A stretch of DNA of 38,065 bases. It comes from an uncultured Lachnospiraceae bacterium (lineage in GTDB: Bacteria > Bacillota > Clostridia > Lachnospirales > Lachnospiraceae). Both the position numbers and the translations under genes were made by a program. Below the pieces are notes generated by a model. That model worked only from the letters and a program-made list of their open reading frames with translations. It made no database searches and was not told where the DNA came from. Position 1 is the first letter of the stretch. Every line of letters starts with the position of its first letter. Below, in pieces: positions 21,769 to 29,476 of this stretch. The DNA is taken from NCBI GenBank assembly GCA_944382125.1, contig CALWMV010000009.1, forward strand, positions 1-38,065, in the 5' to 3' direction.

Positions 21769-24171
21769 TTATCTCACCCTGGACTCCGCAAATCTGATGA
21801 TCTCTGAAAGTCCTGCAAATTTCTCTGTCCTGCCGTCCCTTACGCTTACAAGGGTAGGAGCCTGCATGATGCGGAGGGCCCTTGCGGCATCAGCATTTTC
21901 CTCTGCATTCACCACCTGGTACTGGATACCTGAAGCATTAAGCTGCTCCTTGGCAGCCTTGCAGTTGGGGCAGGTGCTGGTAGTGAAGAGATAAACTCCG
22001 TCATGGAGCACTCCGCTCCTCATTGCCTCCGCATCCTTCTCCCTGGCAGATGCCACGATCTCCTCGGCCTCCTTATGGAGCTTATGCCTGTGCTCGTAGG
22101 AAGCAGTCACGTCATATTCCTTCCTGTCCTTGTACTCCTGGGTCTTTCCGTCATTCCAGTTCTGTACCGGCCTGTAATATCCGGTGATACGGCTGTAGAC
22201 CTCTGACTTCTTTCCGCACTTGGGGCAGGTGAAATGCTCTCCGGCGATGTATCCGTGGTCAGCACATACCGAGTAGGTAGGGCTGATGGTGTAATAAGGC
22301 AGTCTGTAATTTTCTGCTATGGTCTTTACAAGCTTTGCCGCAGCCTTCCAGTCAGGAAGCTTCTCTCCAAGGAAGGCGTGGAATACGGTGCCTGAGGTGT
22401 AAAGGGTCTGAAGCTCATCCTGTACGTCCAGGGCATCGAATATATCAGCGGTGTATCCCACGGGCAGGTGTGAGGAGTTGGTATAGTAGGGAACTCCGCT
22501 TGCCTCATTGGCCGTGATGATATCCGGATAATGCTTCTTGTCATGCTTTGCAAGTCTGTAGGAAGTGGACTCTGCAGGAGTAGCCTCCAGATTGTAGAGG
22601 TCTCCGTACATCTCCTGATAGTCGGAGAGCTTTTCTCTCATGTGGTTAAGCACATCCTTCGCAAACTTCTGGGTCTCGGGATGGGTAAGATCCTTCCTGA
22701 GCCAGCTGGCATTGAGTCCGGCCTCGTTCATGCCCACGATACCGATGGTGGAGAAGTGGTTGTTGAAGGTTCCCAGGTATCTCTTGGTATAAGGATAGAG
22801 CCCTCTCTCAAGCAGCCTGGTGATGACCTCCCTCTTCACCTTGAGGGAACGGGCCGATATGTCCATCATGTGGTCAAGTCTCTTGTAGAAGTCTGCCTCA
22901 TCCTTGGCAAGGTATGCTATACGGGGCAGGTTGATGGTAACGACGCCCACGGAGCCTGTGCTCTCTCCTGATCCGAAGTATCCGCCTGACTTCTTCCTGA
23001 GCTCACGAAGATCCAGTCTCAGTCTGCAGCACATGGAACGGACATCTGAGGGCTCCATGTCTGAATTGATATAATTTGAGAAATAAGGAGTTCCGTACTT
23101 TGCGGTCATCTCGAAAAGCAGCTTGTTATTCTCGGTCTCTGACCAGTCGAAATCCTTGGTTATGCTGTATGTGGGGATGGGATACTGGAAGCCTCTGCCG
23201 TTGGCATCGCCCTCTATCATGATCTCGATGAAGGCTTTGTTGACCATATCCATCTCCTTCTTGCAGTCCTTGTACTTGAAGTCAACGGTCTCTCCGCCGA
23301 TGATGCAGTACTGCTCAGCAAGGTCTGCAGGCACGGTCCAGTCCAGGGTCACATTGGTGAAGGGAGCCTGGGTGCCCCATCTTGAAGGGGTATTGACTCC
23401 GTAAACGAAGGACTGTATGCACTGCTTTACCTCCTTGTAGCTGAGGTTATCTATCTTTACAAAGGGTGCAAGATAAGTATCAAAGGATGAAAATGCCTGT
23501 GCTCCTGCCCACTCATTCTGCATGATGCCGAGGAAGTTGACCATCTGGTTGCAGAGGGTGGAAAGGTGCTTTGCAGGGGAGGAGGTTATCTTGCCGGGGA
23601 TACCTCCCAGACCCTCCTGGATAAGCTGCTTCAGTGACCAGCCTGCGCAGTAGCCTGTCAGCATGCTCAGGTCATGAAGGTGGATATCCGCATTCCTGTG
23701 GGCATCCGCGATCTCCTTGTCATATACCTCGGAGAGCCAGTAGTTGGCAGTCACTGCTCCGGAGTTTGAAAGGATGAGGCCTCCCACGGAATAGGTAACT
23801 GTTGAGTTCTCCTTTACTCTCCAGTCATTGACCTTAAGATAATTATCTATGACGTCCTTATAGTCAAGTACGGTCTGGGATACGTTTCTGATGGACTCAT
23901 GCTGCTTACGATAAAGGATGTAGGCCTTTGCCACGTCGGTATAGCCGGCCTGCTCCAGCACATGCTCAACTGAATCCTGTATATCCTCGACTCCGATCTT
24001 TCCCTCGGACATCTTATTCTGGAAATCCGCCGTCACTCTGAGGGCCAGAAGCTCCATGATATCATTGTTATATTCCTTTCCCGTGGCCTTGAAGGCCTTC
24101 TTCATGGCGTCGCTTATCTTCGCCAGATTGAAATCCACGACGCTTCCGTCTCTCTTTATGACCTGCATCAT
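21769..24171 (-). CDS. nrdD: Anaerobic ribonucleoside-triphosphate reductase with fused thioredoxin-like domain
   Basis: 800 residues. The N-terminal ATP-cone (about 1-95) is followed by the ten-stranded barrel. A C-terminal zinc site lies around CADHG and CPKC, and the glycyl-radical loop reads RITGYYRPVQNWNDGK (about 670). After about residue 720 there is an ~80-residue thioredoxin/glutaredoxin-like domain with the redox pair C-P-N-C (YLFTTSTCPNCKAA) and a cis-Pro in MQAPTL. The enzyme makes dNTPs without oxygen, and the fused domain could supply its electrons in place of formate. No nrdG activase gene is seen nearby. It heads an operon with the PRAI-like and PfkB genes. Confidence 0.93.
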   Translation of the reverse strand: MMQVIKRDGSVVDFNLAKISDAMKKAFKATGKEYNNDIMELLALRVTADFQNKMSEGKIGVEDIQDSVEHVLEQAGYTDVAKAYILYRKQHESIRNVSQTVLDYKDVIDNYLKVNDWRVKENSTVTYSVGGLILSNSGAVTANYWLSEVYDKEIADAHRNADIHLHDLSMLTGYCAGWSLKQLIQEGLGGIPGKITSSPAKHLSTLCNQMVNFLGIMQNEWAGAQAFSSFDTYLAPFVKIDNLSYKEVKQCIQSFVYGVNTPSRWGTQAPFTNVTLDWTVPADLAEQYCIIGGETVDFKYKDCKKEMDMVNKAFIEIMIEGDANGRGFQYPIPTYSITKDFDWSETENNKLLFEMTAKYGTPYFSNYINSDMEPSDVRSMCCRLRLDLRELRKKSGGYFGSGESTGSVGVVTINLPRIAYLAKDEADFYKRLDHMMDISARSLKVKREVITRLLERGLYPYTKRYLGTFNNHFSTIGIVGMNEAGLNASWLRKDLTHPETQKFAKDVLNHMREKLSDYQEMYGDLYNLEATPAESTSYRLAKHDKKHYPDIITANEASGVPYYTNSSHLPVGYTADIFDALDVQDELQTLYTSGTVFHAFLGEKLPDWKAAAKLVKTIAENYRLPYYTISPTYSVCADHGYIAGEHFTCPKCGKKSEVYSRITGYYRPVQNWNDGKTQEYKDRKEYDVTASYEHRHKLHKEAEEIVASAREKDAEAMRSGVLHDGVYLFTTSTCPNCKAAKEQLNASGIQYQVVNAEENADAARALRIMQAPTLVSVRDGRTEKFAGLSEIIRFAESRVR

Positions 24172-24279
24172 ACTCCGTCTCTCCTTACTTTATTTCTTAA
24201 AATTACTTCCGCATATATGTATGTATTCACGGCGGTCAGGTCACCGTCATGTCTGCTCACAAATATCGGTGCAGGAAAT

Positions 24280-24308
24280 ATTATATATAAACTGTTATCG
24301 GAATTCAA
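24280..24308 (-). promoter_or_regulatory. nrdD promoter
   Basis: On the minus strand TTGAAT (-35, 24303-24308), a 17-bp spacer and a perfect TATAAT (-10, 24280-24285) lie about 110 bp before the nrdD ATG. Confidence 0.7.
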
Positions 24309-24318
24309 GCCAAAATAC

Positions 24319-24349
24319 AAAAAAGCACAATATATATTGTGCTTTTTTT
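24319..24349. terminator. Near-perfect palindrome with A/T tails, bidirectional terminator form
   Basis: GCACAATAT/ATATTGTGC (24325-24342) is flanked by six A and seven T. It can end the lipoprotein-gene transcript on the minus strand. The same bases also match an NrdR box (next entry), so the two readings compete or coexist. Confidence 0.6.
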
Positions 24350-24372
24350 GTATTCTTTACAAGATATAGTAT
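24325..24372 (-). promoter_or_regulatory. Candidate tandem NrdR boxes upstream of nrdD
   Basis: Compared with the published NrdR-box consensus acaCwAtATaTwGtgt, 24325-24340 matches 14 of 16 and 24357-24372 matches 12 of 16 (core CAAGATATAG, 9 of 10). They are separated by exactly 16 bp, the usual tandem spacing. They lie just upstream of the -35 of the visible nrdD promoter, and nrdR is encoded in the window. Confidence 0.5.
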
Positions 24373-24444
24373 TTACGTTTATATCCTAAAAACTTGGCGG
24401 AGGCCCCAAAAAAGGGCCTGAAATGGGCCTTCCTGCCTTTTCTC

Positions 24445-25044
24445 TTACCTTGTCTTCAGGAATTCCAGTTCCTTTTCTGCATCCGCATCGTCAGGGTATA
24501 CCTTGAGGTATTCATTGAAAAGGGCATAGGCCTCTTCATAATTCCCAAGATACTCCGCGCACACGGCTTTGTTGAACCAGCTCAGTCTTCCTGCCGCCGT
24601 CCCCTCCATGGAGGCATACTGGGAAGCCAAGTCATAAGCTTTCTGGTATTCGCCGGCCTCTATATCGCTCACCATGGTACTGAGGGCATCAAGGCTCCCG
24701 AGCTCCTCAAGGATATCCTCATAAAAGCCCTGGCCCTCCTCATCACTGTCCACATTGAGAAGTGCCTCATAGGTGGTCCTGGCCTCGTCGAATTTGCCCT
24801 GCTGAAGCTCACACTCTGCCCTGTACCTGAGTATATCCGTCTGCAGGTCAGACACCCTGCCCCACTGGGCCTCAAGGGCCTCATCAAAGAGCCTTTCGGC
24901 TCCCGCATAATCTCCTGAGTCAAAGGCTGCGATAGCCTCGGCACGGAGCTCATGTATGTCCCTTCCTCCATTGCAGCCTGAAAGCAGCAGTGTCATACAG
25001 GCTGCGGACAATATGATCCTTTTTATCAAAAATCCGTATCTCAT
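24445..25044 (-). CDS. TPR-repeat lipoprotein
   Basis: 199 residues. The signal sequence has a lipobox (LLLSGC, lipidated Cys24), followed by helical tetratricopeptide-like repeats, for example AIAAFDSGDYAGAERLFDEA and the repeated A-x-x-x-x-x-x-G-x-x-x-E/K-A pattern to the end. It is anchored on the outer face of the membrane and probably scaffolds protein contacts. It overlaps the dut-like gene by 4 bases, the last gene of the metallophosphoesterase-scpAB-dut block. Function unknown. Confidence 0.8.
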   Translation of the reverse strand: MRYGFLIKRIILSAACMTLLLSGCNGGRDIHELRAEAIAAFDSGDYAGAERLFDEALEAQWGRVSDLQTDILRYRAECELQQGKFDEARTTYEALLNVDSDEEGQGFYEDILEELGSLDALSTMVSDIEAGEYQKAYDLASQYASMEGTAAGRLSWFNKAVCAEYLGNYEEAYALFNEYLKVYPDDADAEKELEFLKTR

Positions 25045-25592
25045 AATTCCGGCATTATCTCAGAGGGTGACTTTGCAGCAGCTCCCTCATCAGTGCTTCC
25101 TATACCTCCGTTCCTCAGCTCCTCGGTATCATCATCCTCCGTGATACCGTAGCGCACGAAGATGCCCTGGGCCAGAGCCTGTCCCTTTGATATGCTGAGT
25201 ACGGCTCCGCTCTTGCTGTCATTGGTAAAGCGTATGAAGATATGTCCCTCATTATCGCTGTAATAATAATCGCTGTCTATGACTCCCACCGTATTGTTCA
25301 GCTGAAAGCGGTACTTGAAGCCCAGGGAGCTCCTGGGAACTATGAGGAGCACCGCATCCTCATCCATACGGCAGCGCATGCCGGTGGCTATCTTGATCTC
25401 CTCTCCCGGACCGAGTTCGAAATCCACCGGCGAAAAGATATCATAGCCGGCTGACCCCCTGGTTGCCCTCCTGGGGAGCTTAAGCTCTTCATATACCGAT
25501 CCGGCCTCCTCTGAGGATACCCCGCAGAGGGCGGTAAAATCAGAGATCCATCTCTCTTTGCTTACCTTGAAAAATCTTGCAACTCTCTCCAT
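25041..25592 (-). CDS. dut: dUTPase-family protein
   Basis: 183 residues. dUTPase motifs are in order: I RGSAGYDIFS (about 43-52), II PRSSLGFK (about 86-93), III GVIDSDYY with the catalytic Asp, IV GQALAQGIF, and V RNGGIGSTDEG, close to the usual R-G-x-G-G-F-G-S-T-G. It hydrolyses dUTP to dUMP and keeps uracil out of DNA. A ~35-residue N-terminal extension (FFKVSKERWISDFTALCG) is unlike the short bacterial enzymes. It lies 5 bp after scpB. Confidence 0.87.
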   Translation of the reverse strand: MERVARFFKVSKERWISDFTALCGVSSEEAGSVYEELKLPRRATRGSAGYDIFSPVDFELGPGEEIKIATGMRCRMDEDAVLLIVPRSSLGFKYRFQLNNTVGVIDSDYYYSDNEGHIFIRFTNDSKSGAVLSISKGQALAQGIFVRYGITEDDDTEELRNGGIGSTDEGAAAKSPSEIMPEL

Positions 25593-25597
25593 AATTT

Positions 25598-26245
25598 TCA
25601 GGTCTCCATCTCTATGGTCTCAGCACTTTTTTCAGACTCCTCAAAGCTCTGAAGTTCAGCCTTTACTTCCTCATCTATCTCCGCTTCAAGCTCGGGGCCC
25701 GGCTTGGGGAGCGAATCTTTGTCCTTAAGGTCAAAGCGGCTGTAAAATTCATCCGTGGGCGCAAAAAGCGCCGGTCTTCCCGGAGCATTGAGCCTTCCCG
25801 TCTCCTCCACCAGTCCGAAGTCTATCAGCTTATTGACCGCATGATCTGACTTGACTCCCCTGATGCTCTCTATCTCGGCCTTCGTCACCGGATGCTTATA
25901 GGCTATGATTGCCAGGGTCTCCATGACCACCTCGCTCAGCACCGGCTTACGCTCAAGCTTCAGCACATTCACAAGGCCGGGGTAATATTCCTTCCTCGTG
26001 CACAGCCTGTACTTGCCGTTCAGTTCCTTTACGCAAAGTCCGGAGTCCATGCTTTCATATCTTTCAATAAGCAGCTCCGCCGCATGCTTTGCCGTCTTCT
26101 GATCACAGCCGCAGGCCTTTCCTATCTCCTGAAGGCTCACGGCCCGTCCGAAGGCAAAAAGCAGTGCCTCAGCCGTATTGATATATCGCCTGAGGTCCTT
26201 ATCCTCCTGGTCCTCAGTCATGCTTATCTGTCCGTATATCTCCAT
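25598..26245 (-). CDS. scpB: Segregation and condensation protein B
   Basis: 215 residues from the ATG at 26245, preceded by GGGAA. A TTG at 26272 that overlaps the scpA stop is an alternative start. Two winged-helix domains are visible, with INTAEALLFAFGRAVSLQEI near the start and the signature ETLAIIAYKHPVTKAEIESIRG in the middle. ScpB dimers bind ScpA and the SMC ATPase for chromosome condensation and segregation. It directly follows scpA. The acidic C-terminus is usual for clostridial ScpB. Confidence 0.93.
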   Translation of the reverse strand: MEIYGQISMTEDQEDKDLRRYINTAEALLFAFGRAVSLQEIGKACGCDQKTAKHAAELLIERYESMDSGLCVKELNGKYRLCTRKEYYPGLVNVLKLERKPVLSEVVMETLAIIAYKHPVTKAEIESIRGVKSDHAVNKLIDFGLVEETGRLNAPGRPALFAPTDEFYSRFDLKDKDSLPKPGPELEAEIDEEVKAELQSFEESEKSAETIEMET

Positions 26246-26268
26246 TGCGCTGCATTCCCATCCGGATA

Positions 26269-27084
26269 TCAATCGTCCTCTATATCCTCAAGATCTATGG
26301 AGGTCCTGTCTATATCCTCAGAGGCCTCCACCTCTATGTCTCCGCAGGTATCCTGCTGCTCCACCCTTATGGCTCCCACCTTCATGAGCTCAAGCATGGC
26401 AAGGAAGGTGACTACCACGGCTTCCCGGTCAGGTTCTCCCGAAAGCAGGCTCCTGAAGGAAAATCTCCTGTTCTTCCTGGCATATCGTATCAGTGAGCTT
26501 ATCCTGGTGCCTATGGGCATGCGCTCCCTTCTTATGACTCCGAAGTTTTCTCTCCTTACGTCCCTGCGGTATTCCTTCCTGCGCATGACCTCCAGGAACA
26601 GCTTTCTCAAGCTCTCCGTATCCACTCCGCAGAGCAGCTCATCTAGATCCACCGGAGGCACATAATCCGATACCTCCTTCGGAATATCTTCCTCATCCCT
26701 GTAAAGAAAGGCTGAGGCCTCGTCCTCCAGCTCCTCCAGCTCTGAAGCGATATATTTGAAACGTCTGTACTGTATGAGCCTGCGGACCAGTTCCTCCCTG
26801 GGGTCCTCCTCTTCCTCTTCTTCACCGCTCTCCTCCGAGGGAAGCAGCATCCTGGCCTTGATATCAAGAAGGGTCGCAGCCATCACAAGGAAATCCGACA
26901 TCACATCCAGGTCCTCGGCCTGCATCATATCCAGATACTCAAGATACTGCCTGGTGATCTCTGCTATGGGGATATCATAGATATCTATCTTATCCTTCTC
27001 TATCAGCTTCAGCAGCAGATCCAGGGGACCGTCAAAATTCAGTTTTTCAAGCGTATAGCTCGGTTCTCTGTCTTCAGACCTCAT
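26269..27084 (-). CDS. scpA: Segregation and condensation protein A
   Basis: 271 residues. The kleisin N-terminus reads LNFDGPLDLLLKLIEKDKIDIYDIPI (about 14-39), followed by the conserved FLVMAATLLDIKARMLLP. An acidic linker (EESGEEEEEEDPRE) and a C-terminal winged helix follow. It bridges the SMC heads and binds ScpB. It overlaps the metallophosphoesterase gene by 4 bases (ATGA) and is adjacent to scpB. Confidence 0.95.
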   Translation of the reverse strand: MRSEDREPSYTLEKLNFDGPLDLLLKLIEKDKIDIYDIPIAEITRQYLEYLDMMQAEDLDVMSDFLVMAATLLDIKARMLLPSEESGEEEEEEDPREELVRRLIQYRRFKYIASELEELEDEASAFLYRDEEDIPKEVSDYVPPVDLDELLCGVDTESLRKLFLEVMRRKEYRRDVRRENFGVIRRERMPIGTRISSLIRYARKNRRFSFRSLLSGEPDREAVVVTFLAMLELMKVGAIRVEQQDTCGDIEVEASEDIDRTSIDLEDIEDD

Positions 27085-28049
27085 AACTCATCATAATCAG
27101 GGGCTGATCCTCCGCCCATCGGAAGGATATCTATCACACTTATCTCCGGCCGATCGAGGAGCCTTATCTTCACGCTATGGGTACCAAGGCCGCGGCTCAC
27201 CACCATCCTGGTCCCATCCTCCTCAAACTCTCCGGCACATTCCTTTACAAAGAACTGAAGCTGAGGAGTCATAAGCCCTCCGGCTCCGGGGATCCTTATG
27301 GTGCCTCCATGGAAATGTCCTGAAAGCACCAGATCCATATGAAGGCGTGAAGCTTCCTTAAGATAAAGGGGACTGTGCATCAGCAGGATGGAGAAGCGTC
27401 TTCCCGAAAGCTCCTCCGCCTCCCTCATGGCCTGTCCCAGCTTATTTTCAAGATATCCTTCAGGCATGGTTTTTTTATTGCCAAATCCCGGCTTCTGCCT
27501 CATATAATAGTCCATCTCCAGCCCGACGCCGTATATGTCGAACTCATCCACTTCCTCGGTGATCCTGCTTTCCTTGAAAAAGCTCACCATATCATCGCAG
27601 ATGTACTCAAGATTGGGATTCTGGAGCAGATGCTCCATGAATATCTGATAGTCTTCAGGAAACCTGTTCCTGAACCTCAGCTCATGATTGCCTTCAGCGT
27701 ATATGACCTTATATCTTTTTGCGAGCTCTTCACAGAGATGTATGCAGGCTGAGGTCCTGGGCGGATCCTCATGTATCTTCCCGCAGGTTATCATATCTCC
27801 GCCGATCAGTATGCAGTCAGGTTCAAGGCTGTCTATCTCCGATATGAGCTCTTCATTTTCCTCTCCGAACTCATGGCTGTGCATATCGCTCAGAAAGATG
27901 AACCTCGCTCCTATCAGTGCCTTATCACTTTTGATGCTGTAAAACTCAGTCCTGAAATGCCTCTTCTCCCATTCACTCCTGAGATACAGGATAAAAAGGA
28001 TGCAGAGCATCAGGATGATGATGCCGATCAACGGCCCCGCTGGGTGCAT
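27081..28049 (-). CDS. Membrane-anchored metallophosphoesterase
   Basis: 322 residues from the ATG at 28049, chosen for GGGAGG 4 nt upstream; a frame to 28088 lacks a ribosome site. One N-terminal membrane segment (about 6-24) is followed by a calcineurin-like domain: FLSDMHSHEFG (metal Asp and His), IGGDM, EGNHELR and LVLSGHFHGG. This resembles the YkuE/YaeI type, some of which act on lipid-linked UDP-sugars; the real substrate is unknown. The catalytic domain could face either side of the membrane. It is the first gene of the scpA-scpB-dut block. Confidence 0.85.
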   Translation of the reverse strand: MHPAGPLIGIIILMLCILFILYLRSEWEKRHFRTEFYSIKSDKALIGARFIFLSDMHSHEFGEENEELISEIDSLEPDCILIGGDMITCGKIHEDPPRTSACIHLCEELAKRYKVIYAEGNHELRFRNRFPEDYQIFMEHLLQNPNLEYICDDMVSFFKESRITEEVDEFDIYGVGLEMDYYMRQKPGFGNKKTMPEGYLENKLGQAMREAEELSGRRFSILLMHSPLYLKEASRLHMDLVLSGHFHGGTIRIPGAGGLMTPQLQFFVKECAGEFEEDGTRMVVSRGLGTHSVKIRLLDRPEISVIDILPMGGGSAPDYDEL

Positions 28050-28141
28050 ATGTCCTCCCTGGTCCAAAAAATATCGCCGGAACGGCATACAGACCTAAAC
28101 TGCCTTTCCGGCTCTCAGCTTCCGGGGTTTATCCCCTTTCA

Positions 28142-28213
28142 TGCTCCCAAGCGGAATCGAACCGCTATCTACGGCTCCGGAGGCCATCGTTCTATCCATT
28201 ATACTATGAGAGC
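28142..28213 (-). tRNA. tRNA-Arg (anticodon CCG)
   Basis: A 72-nt cloverleaf. The acceptor stem GCTCTCA/TGGGAGC includes one G-U pair and the discriminator is A. The anticodon stem ATGGC/GCCGT holds loop CTCCGGA, giving anticodon CCG (codon CGG). The T arm is AGCGG-TTCGATT-CCGCT. The D stem (GTAT/GAAC) is weak, with one mismatch. The 3' CCA is not encoded. It lies alone between the metallophosphoesterase gene and a pseudogene. Confidence 0.93.
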
Positions 28214-28275
28214 CCGAAGTCCCGGTCCTCCCGGAACATCTTATGGATTTTATCATATTTTCAGTTCTTAGTAAA

Positions 28276-28299
28276 GGAGCGGTCCTAAAATGCCGCTCC
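28276..28299 (-). terminator. Hairpin after the DUF853 relic
   Basis: GGAGCGG (28276-28282) pairs with CCGCTCC (28293-28299), followed on the minus strand by TTTACT. It is a probable terminator of the decayed gene and lies before the tRNA. Confidence 0.5.
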
Positions 28300-28320
28300 C
28301 ATGATACTGCAGTATATCTA

Positions 28321-28642
28321 TCAATGCTTGAAGAATGTCCCCAGTATATTCCTTCCGAGGCTCGCTCCCAGATTGCCGCCGAGCTTCTTTCCGAACTTTC
28401 CTCCGAAGGTGCTGCTTCTCCGCAGCCTTCTCAGCCTTTTCCTTTTCTTTCTCGGCCTTCTCCTGGGCCTCAAGCTCCTCTTCCTTAAATGATTCAGCCA
28501 GGACCTTCAGGGTTATGGTCTTACCTGTACCTGTGGCTCCGCAGATAAAGCCATGCCTGTTGGCCATCTCCGGCCTCAGGTATACCTTCTCGGAAAGGTC
28601 CTCTCCCTTTTTGACAAAATATATCTTTCCGTCGCTAAACAT
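28321..28642 (-). pseudogene. Decayed DUF853/HerA-like ATPase (internal deletion and frameshift)
   Basis: The first ~52 residues match the start of DUF853 (YjgR-type, HerA/FtsK-like) ATPases, including Walker A in [19 protein letters not shown]. The frame then jumps at once to a Lys/Glu-rich stretch of the kind found near the C-terminus, so about 400 residues with Walker B and the rest of the ATPase are missing. In the next frame the same strand reads [18 protein letters not shown] and ends ILGTFFKH-stop at 28321, the real family C-terminus, so a 1-nt shift near 28418 also broke the tail. Without the shift the frame runs to 28268 (124 residues). It is not a working ATPase. Confidence 0.75.
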
Positions 28643-28709
28643 AAAAACTCCTTAAAACTTAAATCACATTAACGCCGACTATAAGATTTTAAGATACTTT
28701 ATGCTTGAC

Positions 28710-29003
28710 TTAAACTTTTTTCTTCGAAATATGTCTATCCATACGCTCTATCTTCAATGTATATCCCATCGGAACAAGTATCCTCAGCAATGTATTAAGC
28801 TGAGGGGAATGCTCCGCCTTCTCTATCCGAGCGACTGCAGGCTGCTTCAGGCGGCAGAGCTCTGCCAGCTGCGCCTGTGAAAGCTCCTTTTCTTCTCTTA
28901 TCCTGACCATGGTCCTTATGATCTCTTTCTCCATGGATATCATAAGTTCATCTTCATCATTAAGCTTAAGTTCTTTCCTGAACTCATCCCATGTCCTCGT
29001 CAT
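28710..29003 (-). CDS. XRE-family antitoxin (HigA-like)
   Basis: 97 residues with a Cro/C1-type helix-turn-helix: LSQAQLAELCRLKQPAVARIE (about 41-61), then SPQLNTLLRILVPMGYTLKI. This is the usual layout of HigA-type antitoxins encoded after a HigB/Gp49-type toxin. A stub of such a toxin lies directly upstream (29024-29116), so this antitoxin seems to have outlived its partner. It could now be a simple regulator or buffer a toxin encoded elsewhere. GGAGAG precedes the ATG. Confidence 0.82.
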   Translation of the reverse strand: MTRTWDEFRKELKLNDEDELMISMEKEIIRTMVRIREEKELSQAQLAELCRLKQPAVARIEKAEHSPQLNTLLRILVPMGYTLKIERMDRHISKKKV

Positions 29004-29023
29004 TGTTCTCTCCTTTTCTTTCC

Positions 29024-29116
29024 TTATACTCCTTCAGCCTTCTTTTTTAAATCGAGGATATAATCCTCAACTTCCCTTACGCCGGATGCGCTTTCATAGA
29101 AAATGATCCTATACAA
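29024..29116 (-). pseudogene. Truncated HigB/Gp49-like toxin
   Basis: From a TTG start with GGAG at 7 nt, the frame reads (M)YRIIFYESASGVREVEDYI and LDLKKKAEGV, then stops after 30 residues. This matches the N-terminus of RelE/HigB Gp49-type toxins, normally about 100-115 residues. The catalytic core is missing, and the antitoxin starts 20 bp later, so an internal deletion is likely. Confidence 0.6.
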
Positions 29117-29127
29117 TGATCTACTCC

Positions 29128-29156
29128 TTTATAGCATAATATGAGTCAGTATTCAA
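29128..29156 (-). promoter_or_regulatory. Promoter of the toxin-antitoxin remnant
   Basis: TTGAAT (29151-29156), a 17-bp spacer and TATAAA (29128-29133) lie directly before the toxin stub's GGAG on the minus strand. Confidence 0.5.
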
Positions 29157-29437
29157 TATCAAATTTGTTATTGACCACTGATATACCTGTTTTAAAGGAC
29201 ATCACCCCAAAGACCCTATTGCATTCACAAAAATCCTGGAGAACCAGACCCGAAGATTTTCAGATGCCTGAGCTTAGAAAGAGATCAAGGCAGCGGATGA
29301 TATCAGATATGAAAAGTAAAAGATAAGATACCGTGCAGAAAAAATTTTGGATGATGTCCTAAGGACTAAAAGTTATTTATATTTAGATTAAGTGAATTTC
29401 TTGTCCTGATCAGGACCTGAAAAGAAATTTAGAAATC
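29157..29437. other. Gene-free spacer with small palindromes
   Basis: About 280 bp, AT-rich compared with its neighbours. Short open frames on the plus strand have no ribosome site or family resemblance. GTCCTAAGGAC (29356-29366) and the perfect 14-bp palindrome GTCCTGATCAGGAC (29403-29416) share the GTCCT half. It may be scar sequence from the deletion events on its left; no gene is supported. Confidence 0.5.
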
Positions 29438-29461
29438 AGAGCGGCCAAGAAAGGCCGCTCT
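29438..29461 (-). terminator. Terminator after tpiA
   Basis: AGAGCGGCC pairs perfectly with GGCCGCTCT across a 6-nt loop, 15 bp past the tpiA stop, followed on the minus strand by GATTTCTAAATTTCTTTT. Confidence 0.75.
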
Positions 29462-29476
29462 GCAAACGATCAGCTA

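Noticed and set aside
28268-28642. Intact 124-residue small ATPase
   Set aside because: Walker A is present, but no Walker B or core follows, and the expected family C-terminus is readable in the neighbouring frame, so decay explains it better.
29141-29326. 61-residue plus-strand open frame as a gene
   Set aside because: No ribosome site, no family resemblance, biased composition, and it lies across the promoter of the toxin-antitoxin remnant.
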